Assembly: GCA_015655365.1 (NCBI GenBank)
Contig: JAATFE010000469.1
Location: forward strand, 1-5,180
Direction: 5' to 3'
DNA: 5,180 bases
Origin: Terriglobales bacterium
GTDB lineage: Bacteria; Acidobacteriota; Terriglobia; Terriglobales; Acidobacteriaceae
Positions within the stretch are counted from its first letter, which is position 1. Every line of letters begins with the position of its first letter. This document shows, piece by piece, positions 1 through 5,180 of the stretch. The notes beneath the pieces are model-generated. The model ran no database searches. It was not told where the DNA came from and worked only from the letters and a program-made list of their open reading frames with translations. The position numbers were made by a program, and so were the translations under genes.

Positions 1-579
1 CATCAAATCATGCAGGGAAAAGGCGGCGATGCCGGCGGCGGATCGGGACGGCCCGAGTGGTTCTGGAACCCCGACCAGTACGGCGGAATCCTCTGCGACA
101 TCGGTTCGCACCAGGTGGACCAGTTCCTTTTCTACACGGGGTCGACGCAGGCTGAGATTGTGGAGTCGCAGATTGCCAACGTACGCCATCCGGATCGCCC
201 ACGCTTCCAGGATTTCGGCGACATGGTCCTGCGCGGAGACCGCGGCCTCGGCTATGTGCGGCTTGACTGGTTCACTCCCGATGGCCTGGGAACATGGGGC
301 GACGGACGGCTGTTCATTCTTGGCGCCAATGGTTACATCGAGGTCCGCAAATACATCGATGTGGCCACAAAGAAGCAGGGGAATAACCTCTTCCTCGTCG
401 ACAGCAAACAAGCGCGCTACATCGATTGCAATAACATGCCGCTGCCGTTTGGGCCGCAGTTTGTCGAAGACATTGTGAATCGCACGCACATTGCGCAGGA
501 TCAGACCGGCTGTCTTCTGGCTGCTGAACTTGTGATCAAGGCGCAAATGAACGCGAAGCGCGTAACCCTGAAGGATTAG
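1..579 (+). CDS. Gfo/Idh/MocA family oxidoreductase, C-terminal part (5' partial)
   Basis: The frame is open from base 1 and ends at TAG 577-579, giving 192 visible residues. The N-terminal NAD(P)-binding Rossmann domain and the usual EKP catalytic motif would lie upstream of the window. What remains is the family's C-terminal alpha/beta substrate and oligomerisation domain. It carries the characteristic D-x-G-x-H-x-x-D motif (visible residues 33-40, DIGSHQVD) preceded by GG, as well as the segments GDGRLFILGANGYIEVRKY and MPLPFGPQFVEDIVNRT. The ending CLLAAELVIKAQMNAKRV is a typical C-terminal helix. Members catalyse NAD(P)-dependent oxidation or reduction of sugars, inositols or related compounds, usually in the cytoplasm; the substrate cannot be read from this fragment. 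Family assignment is confident and specificity is unknown. The stop codon lies within the left arm of a palindromic repeat. Confidence 0.9.
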   Translation, partial: HQIMQGKGGDAGGGSGRPEWFWNPDQYGGILCDIGSHQVDQFLFYTGSTQAEIVESQIANVRHPDRPRFQDFGDMVLRGDRGLGYVRLDWFTPDGLGTWGDGRLFILGANGYIEVRKYIDVATKKQGNNLFLVDSKQARYIDCNNMPLPFGPQFVEDIVNRTHIAQDQTGCLLAAELVIKAQMNAKRVTLKD

Positions 580-703
580 AGCGTTTTCGATTCAAGTGTT
601 AACAAAACTCTGGGTGCCCCATCCTTTGTGCGTTCTTTGCACAAAGGGTGGGAAACTCCAGATTCCCATCTGAACTGTAAACACTCAGATTGAAAACGCT
701 CTA
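577..703. repeat. Nested palindromic repeat (MITE/REP-like)
   Basis: The outer arms 577-600 and 680-703 are inverted repeats matching at 20 of 24 positions. All four differences are transitions, and two of them would still pair as G-U in RNA. Inside lies a second, almost perfect hairpin: 618-631 pairs with 639-652 (14 bp, one G-U) around a 7-base loop. A short stem 609-613/658-662 (TCTGG/CCAGA) connects the two. Both ends read TA-GAGCG...CGCTC-TA, compatible with a TA target duplication as made by IS630/Tc1-type transposases. There is no coding capacity. A non-autonomous mobile element or REP-like repeat is the likeliest reading; it could also act as an mRNA 3'-end structure for the oxidoreductase transcript. 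Confidence 0.7.
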
Positions 704-722
704 GCGCGAGAGATAGTCGTGA

Positions 723-754
723 CGGCCGCGGGCAAGAGCAGCATCCCGCGGCCG
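723..754. other. Perfect GC-rich hairpin between convergent genes
   Basis: CGGCCGCGGG (723-732) and CCCGCGGCCG (745-754) form a perfect 10-bp stem with a 12-base loop, followed by CCT and six A residues (758-763). It sits between the converging oxidoreductase and iron-sulfur genes. On the plus strand the stem is followed by A rather than T, and on the minus strand the T-run comes before the stem, so it is not a canonical intrinsic terminator in either direction. It may still block transcription or stabilise 3' ends. Confidence 0.45.
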
Positions 755-787
755 CCTAAAAAATCTGGTCCTCGCGGCAACCAATCC

Positions 788-2083
788 TCAATGCTCCAGA
801 TGAACGAAATCTCTCGGCCGCATGAGATGTGCAAGGTACCGCGACTTCATCTGCTGGCTGGCCATGATTTGTTTCACCGGTGGAAGTTTCAGAATCGCTC
901 CCAGAATGGCGGCCATGGCGCGATGATTCCATTGCGCCTGGTTGTCGAAGATGAGATTCTGTAGCGTCCCGCGTTCAATGGCCATCAGCACGGCGCGGTG
1001 GGCCGTCGTCACCGGCGTAATCACCCGCCGCTTGCGGGCCTTCAGCAAAATCGCAGCGTTGGAACACGCCCGTGCGCATACGCCGCAACCCAGGCATAAT
1101 TCCTCGTTAAGCCGCGCCTTCCTGCGTTTGGGCCGATGCGGATCGCCGGCTGAAACCAATCCCATGGCCTCTACCGGACACGCCGCCATGCATTTGCCGC
1201 ATCCGCTACAGGAGCCGCCATTCACCTCCGGCATAAAGTTGGTGGTGGCAATCGGATTCAGCACAGCGAAGCGCTTGGCCGCGAGCATCGCTTCGCAGCA
1301 ACATCCGCAGCAGTTGCAGATGAAAGCCACTTTGCTTTGTACGTTCTCTCCAAATTGCACAAGGTTGTACCCCTGCGCCTCGTTCAGCAGGTCCATGCCC
1401 TCTTTCGCGTCCACCTGCCGGGCGATGCCGTGTTTGATTAGCGACTGTGCCGTGCCGCTGAACGTCATGCAGATGTCCATCGGGGCGTCGCAGGATTTCC
1501 CCAGATGCTGCATCTTGTGACGGCAATAACATGCGCCCACCGCCATATGCGAGGCCGTGCGGATCACTTCGCTGGCTCTTTCGTAGTCCATCACCGTGAG
1601 CGTGTTGTTCCCGCCAAGAGCGCTTTCATTCACAAACGCGCGGCCCAGTTGCGTCTCGCCCCCGGCGAAGAGGTTCTTCACAAAATCCTCTTCCACGTTC
1701 AGGTACTGGTAGTAGAGCTCGGCCAGTAGTTTCTGGTCGTATCCGTTCCCAATGCGCATCATCGAGAATTCGAAGAACCCGGCCATCGGCGGAGGCAAAA
1801 CAAAAACCTGTTCTCCCCGCATTTCAAAGTCGAGAAGCATCCCTTTGGAAGCCAGGCCCTCAAGAATCTTGCGCGATTCTGCGGCGGGCTTCTTCCATAC
1901 TGCTGCTGCCGCACCCGCGTTGAAGGGCTTGATCGGCAGAAGCGCCACCAATGCCGCTTCGTCTTTGGTAAACAGCACTTCCAATATCCGGAACAGTAAC
2001 TCGGAAGGTGGCGCTCCTTGCGGAAACAGGTTGAGCCGGTCCGACAGTGTCTTATAGCTATTTTTGAGAGTCACATGAGACAT
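788..2083 (-). CDS. 4Fe-4S dicluster-domain protein with extra cysteine module
   Basis: The product is 431 residues. The start at 2083 (MSHVTLKNS) is chosen because AGAGG lies six bases upstream; the longer frame to 2170 has no support. Residues about 25-140 resemble a helical winged-helix-like region without cysteines. Residues 185-205 carry C-Y-C-R, then C198-D-A-P and C205, followed by C256-N-C-C-G-C-C-C263. Two ferredoxin-type [4Fe-4S] motifs follow: C292/C295/C298/C302 (ending in CP) and C330/C333/C336/C340 (ending in CS). The C-terminal ~90 residues lack cysteines. There is no signal peptide or membrane segment, so it is probably cytoplasmic. The same architecture (CPCR..CDxP..C, then CNCC..CC, then two ferredoxin motifs) occurs in uncharacterised ferredoxin-like proteins of anaerobes and Deltaproteobacteria, as I recall them. 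An electron-transfer role is inferred; the partner is unknown and no redox enzyme is adjacent. Confidence 0.88.
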   Translation of the reverse strand: MSHVTLKNSYKTLSDRLNLFPQGAPPSELLFRILEVLFTKDEAALVALLPIKPFNAGAAAAVWKKPAAESRKILEGLASKGMLLDFEMRGEQVFVLPPPMAGFFEFSMMRIGNGYDQKLLAELYYQYLNVEEDFVKNLFAGGETQLGRAFVNESALGGNNTLTVMDYERASEVIRTASHMAVGACYCRHKMQHLGKSCDAPMDICMTFSGTAQSLIKHGIARQVDAKEGMDLLNEAQGYNLVQFGENVQSKVAFICNCCGCCCEAMLAAKRFAVLNPIATTNFMPEVNGGSCSGCGKCMAACPVEAMGLVSAGDPHRPKRRKARLNEELCLGCGVCARACSNAAILLKARKRRVITPVTTAHRAVLMAIERGTLQNLIFDNQAQWNHRAMAAILGAILKLPPVKQIMASQQMKSRYLAHLMRPRDFVHLEH

Positions 2084-2089
2084 GGAAAG

Positions 2090-2094
2090 CCTCT
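2090..2094 (-). promoter_or_regulatory. Ribosome binding site of the iron-sulfur gene
   Basis: AGAGG on the minus strand, six bases before the ATG at 2083. It decides the start of the iron-sulfur protein in favour of MSHVTL over the Met 29 codons upstream, which would also place coding sequence across the TATAAT promoter element. Confidence 0.6.
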
Positions 2095-2123
2095 TGCATT
2101 GGAGGATGATTGGGTTCGGGCCG

Positions 2124-2129
2124 ATTATA
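2124..2129 (-). promoter_or_regulatory. Predicted -10 box (TATAAT) for the iron-sulfur gene
   Basis: A perfect TATAAT on the minus strand lies about 41 bases upstream of the ATG at 2083, predicting transcription start near 2117 and a leader of about 35 bases. I see no good -35 hexamer at 16-18 bases distance (CAACTC is the best there), so the call rests on the -10 box and its position. Confidence 0.4.
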
Positions 2130-2200
2130 AGCGTCCGCACAACAGGGAGTTGCCGGCTTCTCCCGTCCAACGCAGGATGAGCCTGAATGAAGGAGCGGTT

Positions 2201-2266
2201 ATGCCGAAAACTCTGAGATCGCGGGCCTTCCCATTTACCATTTGGGCATGGCCCTGGTTGAAGTGA
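2201..2266 (+). CDS. Possible 21-residue leader peptide ahead of the ABC ATPase
   Basis: ATG 2201 follows AGGAG (2191-2195) with a five-base spacer, the strongest Shine-Dalgarno arrangement near the ABC gene. The frame encodes 21 residues starting MPKTLRSRAF and ending TIWAWPWLK, then TGA at 2264-2266. It overlaps the ABC ATPase start (2248) in another frame, and that start has no visible Shine-Dalgarno of its own. This fits a short upstream ORF that feeds ribosomes to the ABC gene by translational coupling. Three tryptophans in five residues recall attenuation leaders, but I see no terminator/antiterminator pair. Alternatively it is chance, or the true ABC N-terminus displaced by a frameshift. 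Confidence 0.35.
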   Translation: MPKTLRSRAFPFTIWAWPWLK

Positions 2267-3063
2267 ACGCGGTCTGGAAGAGCTGCCCCCGCCGGTCGGG
2301 CTTTCGAACCGAGCAGCACACCGTCGTCGAGGATGTCTCCCTCTCGATAGAGCCTGGCGAAACCCTCGGCCTGGTGGGCGAGTCCGGTTCCGGCAAAACC
2401 ACTCTGGCGCGCATGATCCTCGGCTTGGTCGAGCCCACCCGCGGCACGGTCATTGTGGACGGCGTCGATGTAGCCCGCGCCTCGCACGCCGAATTGCACC
2501 GCCTTCGCCGCCAGATGCAACCCGTCTTCCAGGACCCCTACGCCGCCCTCAATCCGCGCATGAACGTCTTCGACATCGTCACCGAGCCATGGCTCATTCA
2601 TGGCCTCGATGCCGGAATCGAAGCAGGGAAGGGAACTCCACGCACCACTCTCCGCGCCCGGGCCATCGAACTGCTCGTTCAGGTGGGCCTGGACGAGTCT
2701 GTGCTCGCCCGCCATCCCCACGAGTTTTCCGGCGGCCAGCGGCAGCGCATCAATATCGCCCGCGCCCTGGCGCTGCGGCCCAAGCTCCTGATCCTGGATG
2801 AGCCGGTTTCCGCCCTCGACGTCAGCGTGGGCGCGCAGATCGTCAACCTGCTCCGCCAGTTGCAGCGCGACTTCGGCTTGACCTACCTGTTCATCTCCCA
2901 CTCCATGCCCTTGGTGCGCTACCTGAGCACCCGCATCGCAGTCATGGAGCACGGTCGCTTGGTGGAGACCGGCGAGGCTGTGGCTCTCTGTGCCGCTCCT
3001 CGCCAGCCCTATACCCGTCAGCTTCTTGCGGCCACCCCGGAGTTGCCCCTGGGCGTAGCCTGA
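2248..3063 (+). CDS. Oligopeptide/dipeptide-type ABC transporter ATP-binding protein
   Basis: From ATG 2248 the product has 271 residues; a TTG at 2242 would add two. All ABC ATPase motifs are present in order: Walker A GESGSGKT (44-51), Q-loop Q95 in VFQDPYAALNPRM, signature SGGQ (161-164), Walker B LLILDEP (180-186), D-loop SALD (188-191) and H-loop H218. The QDPYAALNPRM segment and the ending QPYTRQLLAATPEL are typical of the Opp/Dpp/Nik importer ATPases that energise peptide or nickel uptake at the inner face of the membrane. The residue after the H-loop histidine is Ser where Asp is usual. It stops just after the core and lacks most of the C-terminal extension of full-length OppF. No permease, binding protein or second ATPase is adjacent: the gene upstream is divergent and the one downstream convergent (25-bp gap). 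Substrate is unknown. Confidence 0.9.
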   Translation: MALVEVNAVWKSCPRRSGFRTEQHTVVEDVSLSIEPGETLGLVGESGSGKTTLARMILGLVEPTRGTVIVDGVDVARASHAELHRLRRQMQPVFQDPYAALNPRMNVFDIVTEPWLIHGLDAGIEAGKGTPRTTLRARAIELLVQVGLDESVLARHPHEFSGGQRQRINIARALALRPKLLILDEPVSALDVSVGAQIVNLLRQLQRDFGLTYLFISHSMPLVRYLSTRIAVMEHGRLVETGEAVALCAAPRQPYTRQLLAATPELPLGVA

Positions 3064-3088
3064 GGCAGTTGAGGAAACGCCATCTGCC

Positions 3089-3806
3089 CTACTTCGGCTG
3101 CGCGGGAGCCGCAGGCGCCGTCGTCTTGTCCGGACTTGTTGGCGTTGCATGAATCTCGTTCTTTGGCGCGACGGCCATTCCGCCCATGCCAGGGTGCCCG
3201 GCCGGCATCTGCAAGTCGGTCACGTCCAACAGTTCCACGTCGAAAATCAGATCCGCCTTGGGCGGAATTCCGGGATTCTTTGGGTCGCCCGTCGGATGCC
3301 CAAGCGGCCCATAAGCCAGTTGCCAGGGGATAAACAGCCGCCGCTTGCCGCCGATCTTCATCCCGTAAAACCCACGGTCCCAGCCCGGAATCACGCGCCC
3401 GTAGCCCTGCGGAAAGGTCAACGGCTCAGGATGCGGGTCGCTCATTTTGGGCTTGCCGTCCGCATCCGGCACCAACTTGTTGTCCTTGTCCCGGATCGGG
3501 ATGCGGCGCTCGTACGACGAATCGAACTTGTAGCCGGTAGCCGCCAGCCATCCTGTGTAGTGGACCTTGTACATCTTGTTTGGCTCAGCTTCGGCGCTGG
3601 TGCCGATCACGATGTCCTGATAGCGAAGCGTATAAGCAGTTTTCACAATGCCCTTCGCCGCGGGCACTCCTGGGGAGCTTCGTGCCTGCGTGAGCCGGCG
3701 CTGCCTTGGCGGCAGTAGCCGCTTTGGCAGCGGGTTTTGCCGGGGTTTGGGCGCTTGCGGCAGCCGCGCTTGCCGCCATCAAAAGAATCAAAACAATTCG
3801 CTTCAT
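3089..3806 (-). CDS. Secreted FKBP-type peptidyl-prolyl cis-trans isomerase, frameshifted
   Basis: The start at 3806 has GGAG (3814-3817) seven bases upstream. The first frame gives a signal peptide (MKRIVLILLMAASAAAASA, likely cleavage after A19) and an Ala/Lys/Pro linker, then runs off-frame to a stop at 3585. The catalytic domain lies in the next frame, open to TAG at 3089. A +1 shift at the CCCC run (3672-3675) joins them as ...TKLPGVPAAKGIVKTAY..., about 238 residues. The FKBP domain (about 76-195) has HYTGW, FDSS, VIPGWDRG, GGKRRLFIP and LIFDVELLDV, and keeps the pocket residues matching FKBP12: Y83, F94, D95, F131, W142, Y165 and F188. An extra charged loop (100-127) is unusual. A Pro/Ala-rich tail follows. 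It would assist folding of exported proteins. GTG 3667 would give a leaderless 192-residue product, with AGGA touching the start codon, so it is a poor start. Confidence 0.85.
3672..3675 (-). other. Frameshift site in the FKBP gene (CCCC run)
   Basis: On the minus strand the codons read AAG CTC CCC AGG AGT in the signal-peptide frame. Skipping one base at the C-run gives CTC CCA GGA GTG CCC, which joins the linker to the FKBP domain with natural composition on both sides. Unshifted, translation yields only a 73-residue secreted fragment ending at 3585. The site could be a one-base sequencing or assembly error, a real mutation, or a +1 slippage site (CCC followed by A, with AGGAG next to it). 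Confidence 0.65.
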
Positions 3807-3965
3807 AATAGAACTCCAGCGTGCTTCTTCACGGCAGTCTATCAGGCGTCGCCGCACTGTGCGATTGGCCAGGCGCAACGAGCCCCAGATCTCCGCCGTC
3901 CCGCCTTCGAAGAAACGAGTTACTATCGTGCCTCTTCTCCACCCTTTGCGCATAACCCTTTGGAG

Positions 3966-3971
3966 TACAAT
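3966..3971 (+). promoter_or_regulatory. Predicted -10 box (TACAAT) for the SPFH gene
   Basis: TACAAT matches the -10 consensus at five of six positions and lies 23 bases before the SPFH start, predicting a very short leader. The best -35 candidate is CTTTGC with 16-base spacing, which is weak. The rest of the 3807-3994 divergent spacer shows no clear operator, and I could not place a convincing promoter for the FKBP gene. Confidence 0.35.
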
Positions 3972-3994
3972 CCGTCCTGAGTGAGGAAACTCCC

Positions 3995-4807
3995 ATGACT
4001 GTTGCCGATTTGCCTTTGCCGACGCTGATTCTTGTCATTATCGTTGTCCTCTATTTGGTCAACTCCATCAAGATCCTGCGCGAGTACGAGCGTGGAGTCA
4101 TCTTCCGCCTGGGCCGCGCTTTGCCCACGCCCAAGGGCCCCGGCATCATCCTCGTTTTCCGGCCGCTGGATCAGATGGTGCGCATCTCCCTGCGTCAGCA
4201 GGTTCTTGAGGTCCCATCCCAGGACGTCATCACCCGCGACAACGTCACCCTCAAAGTGAACGCGGTAGTCACCCTTTATGTAGTCAATCCCAACGACGCC
4301 GCCATCAAGGTCGAAAACTACGTCTACCAGACCTCGCAATTTGCCCAAACCACCCTGCGCTCGGTCCTGGGCGAGGTCGAACTGGACGAACTGCTCAGCC
4401 ACCGCGACAAGCTCAACCTGCGCATCCAGTCCATCATCGACCAGCGGACGGAACCCTTCGGCGTCAAGGTCATCTCGGTTGAAGTCAAGCAGGTGGATCT
4501 GCCCGAGCAGATGCTTCGCGCCATGGCCAAGCAGGCCGAGGCCGAGCGCGAAAAGCGCTCCAAAATCATCCATGCCGAAGGCGAATTCAATGCCGCCCAG
4601 AAGCTGGTCGACGCTGCCTCACTCATGGCTACCCAGCCCATGACCCTGCAGTTGCGTTACCTCCAAACCCTCACCGAAATCGGCGTGGAAAAGAACACCA
4701 CCATCGTCTTCCCGCTGCCCATGGAACTGCTCACTCTGCTCAACAAAATGGGTTCGCTAGCCACTGCGGCCAAAGAATTGGGAGCAGCACCCGAAGAGAA
4801 GCAGTAA
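3995..4807 (+). CDS. Slipin/stomatin-type SPFH domain membrane protein
   Basis: The product is 270 residues, normal for bacterial slipins. The start is supported by GAGG (3983-3986) eight bases upstream. One N-terminal membrane segment (about 9-25, [15 protein letters not shown]) is followed by the SPFH domain, with [11 protein letters not shown] (31-41), [20 protein letters not shown], the [15 protein letters not shown] block (78-92) and ALGEVEL-like [17 protein letters not shown]. The stomatin hallmark [17 protein letters not shown] lies at 181-197, then a helical region and a short C-terminal tail. Such proteins form oligomeric ring or cage assemblies on the membrane and modulate membrane proteins and proteases. 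Slipins are often encoded with an NfeD partner; none is seen here, as the next gene is a different membrane protein. It is divergent from the FKBP gene. Family assignment is strong, but the specific role is unknown. Confidence 0.95.
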   Translation: MTVADLPLPTLILVIIVVLYLVNSIKILREYERGVIFRLGRALPTPKGPGIILVFRPLDQMVRISLRQQVLEVPSQDVITRDNVTLKVNAVVTLYVVNPNDAAIKVENYVYQTSQFAQTTLRSVLGEVELDELLSHRDKLNLRIQSIIDQRTEPFGVKVISVEVKQVDLPEQMLRAMAKQAEAEREKRSKIIHAEGEFNAAQKLVDAASLMATQPMTLQLRYLQTLTEIGVEKNTTIVFPLPMELLTLLNKMGSLATAAKELGAAPEEKQ

Positions 4808-4837
4808 TTCCACAAGCAGGTAGGCCGCCACTGAATT

Positions 4838-4886
4838 GTGTGCCCCACCCTTGCCGCGCAGTTTTTTAGGGCGAGGGTCGGACACC
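4838..4886. repeat. Second, degenerate copy of the palindromic core
   Basis: GTGCCCCACCCTT (4840-4852) matches 12 of 13 bases of the core at 614-626 in the first palindrome. Here too it is followed by an imperfect inverted partner: GTG/CC/ACCCT/GCC on the left pairs with GGC/AGGGT/GG/CAC on the right (4869-4885). The loop holds a T6 run (4862-4867). The outer arms of the first element are absent. It lies 30 bases after the SPFH stop, so it may help end that transcript, although no canonical stem immediately precedes the T-run. Confidence 0.5.
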
Positions 4887-4983
4887 AAAAACTCAAATGG
4901 CGTCCATTCATAACCCGCGGAGATCTTGCGTCGTTCCAGGATCGATGCGTTGAATTCTTTTTGAAAAGCACCGAGGACGGCCT

Positions 4984-5180
4984 ATGCGCGGAGCCTTTGA
5001 CGACGAGGAGTTTGAGCCGGTACAACGCCGGCACGACGCCGAACTCACCTTGGGCTCCGGTACCCTGCTGGCCATCTTCTTCGGACTGGTGCTGCTCTGC
5101 GGGCTCTTCTTCGGCTTGGGTTACGCGGTAGGCCATCGCAGTGCGCCGCCTGCCCAGGAACCTGCGACCAGCGCACCAAC
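4984..5180 (+). CDS. Single-pass membrane protein, SPOR-protein-like N-terminus (3' partial)
   Basis: ATG 4984 follows GAGG (4973-4976) with a seven-base spacer, and the frame stays open to the window end (65 complete codons). A short acidic, charged cytoplasmic N-terminus (MRGAFDDEEFEPVQRRHDAE) leads into LTLGSG and a hydrophobic membrane segment (about 27-49, rich in FFGLVLLCGLFFGLGY), then GHRSAPPAQEPATSAP, a Pro/Ala-rich linker pointing to the periplasm. This arrangement resembles acidobacterial SPOR-domain proteins, which bind denuded peptidoglycan at division sites through a C-terminal SPOR domain. That domain would lie beyond the window, so the family is inferred from the N-terminus only. 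It is co-oriented with the SPFH gene, 176 bases downstream, with the degenerate palindrome between them. Confidence 0.7.
   Translation, partial: MRGAFDDEEFEPVQRRHDAELTLGSGTLLAIFFGLVLLCGLFFGLGYAVGHRSAPPAQEPATSAP

Noticed and set aside
29..478. 149-codon frame overlapping the oxidoreductase
   Set aside because: Ser/Arg/Thr-rich composition without motifs, while the other frame carries clear Gfo/Idh/MocA motifs.
577..703. CRISPR array or intrinsic terminator
   Set aside because: There are no regularly spaced direct repeats, so it is not CRISPR; neither stem is followed by a T-run, so a canonical terminator is not supported.
942..1520. 192-codon open frame on the plus strand
   Set aside because: It is antisense to the iron-sulfur protein; its sequence is a low-complexity mirror of the cysteine-rich region.
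2125..3150. 341-codon open frame on the minus strand
   Set aside because: It lies antisense to the intact ABC ATPase, has no recognisable domain and shows the biased composition of a mirror frame in GC-rich coding DNA.
3149..3718. 189-codon open frame on the plus strand
   Set aside because: It is antisense to the FKBP catalytic domain, which has full family motifs; the plus-strand product has none and no ribosome binding site.
3807..3994. Extension of the FKBP reading frame upstream of 3806 (to 3953)
   Set aside because: The added N-terminus is Arg-rich without family features, would bury the signal peptide, and the ATG at 3806 has its own Shine-Dalgarno.
3923..4573. 216-codon open frame on the minus strand
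   Set aside because: It is a shadow of the SPFH gene, whose protein sequence matches its family throughout.

Overview
The window looks like ordinary chromosomal DNA from a moderately GC-rich bacterium. An Acidobacteriota (Terriglobia-type) host is my best guess. It rests on the gene style (a Gfo/Idh/MocA oxidoreductase, a secreted FKBP isomerase with an Ala/Lys linker, a SPOR-type membrane protein start) and on palindromic repeats with the core GTGCCCCA(C/T)CCTT, which I associate with that group from memory. It is an inference, not proof.

Layout: (1) 1-579, the C-terminal part of a Gfo/Idh/MocA oxidoreductase (+). (2) 577-703, a nested palindrome resembling a MITE or REP element that includes the oxidoreductase stop codon, followed by a perfect 10-bp GC hairpin (723-754). 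(3) 788-2083, an iron-sulfur protein on the minus strand with a winged-helix-like N-terminus, an extra cysteine module (including CNCCGCCC) and two ferredoxin-type [4Fe-4S] motifs. (4) 2084-2247, a divergent spacer with a TATAAT box for the iron-sulfur gene and, on the plus strand, a 21-codon ORF with a strong Shine-Dalgarno sequence that overlaps the next gene. (5) 2248-3063, an Opp/Dpp-type ABC transporter ATPase without visible permease or binding-protein partners. (6) 3089-3806, a secreted FKBP-type prolyl isomerase on the minus strand; its signal peptide and catalytic domain lie in different frames, joined by a +1 shift at a CCCC run. (7) 3995-4807, a slipin/stomatin-type SPFH membrane protein (+), expressed divergently from the FKBP gene. 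(8) 4838-4886, a second, degenerate copy of the palindromic core. (9) 4984-5180, the start of a single-pass membrane protein resembling SPOR-domain proteins, cut by the window end.

The genes do not form one pathway. The FKBP, SPFH and SPOR-like products all act at or beyond the cytoplasmic membrane (folding, membrane organisation, possibly cell envelope or division), while the oxidoreductase, iron-sulfur protein and ABC ATPase look functionally separate. I found no CRISPR array, tRNA, rRNA, transposase or phage gene, and no convincing new multi-gene system. The points most worth checking are the frameshifted FKBP gene, the nested palindrome at the oxidoreductase stop codon, the cysteine-rich iron-sulfur protein, and the short Trp-rich ORF before the ABC gene.
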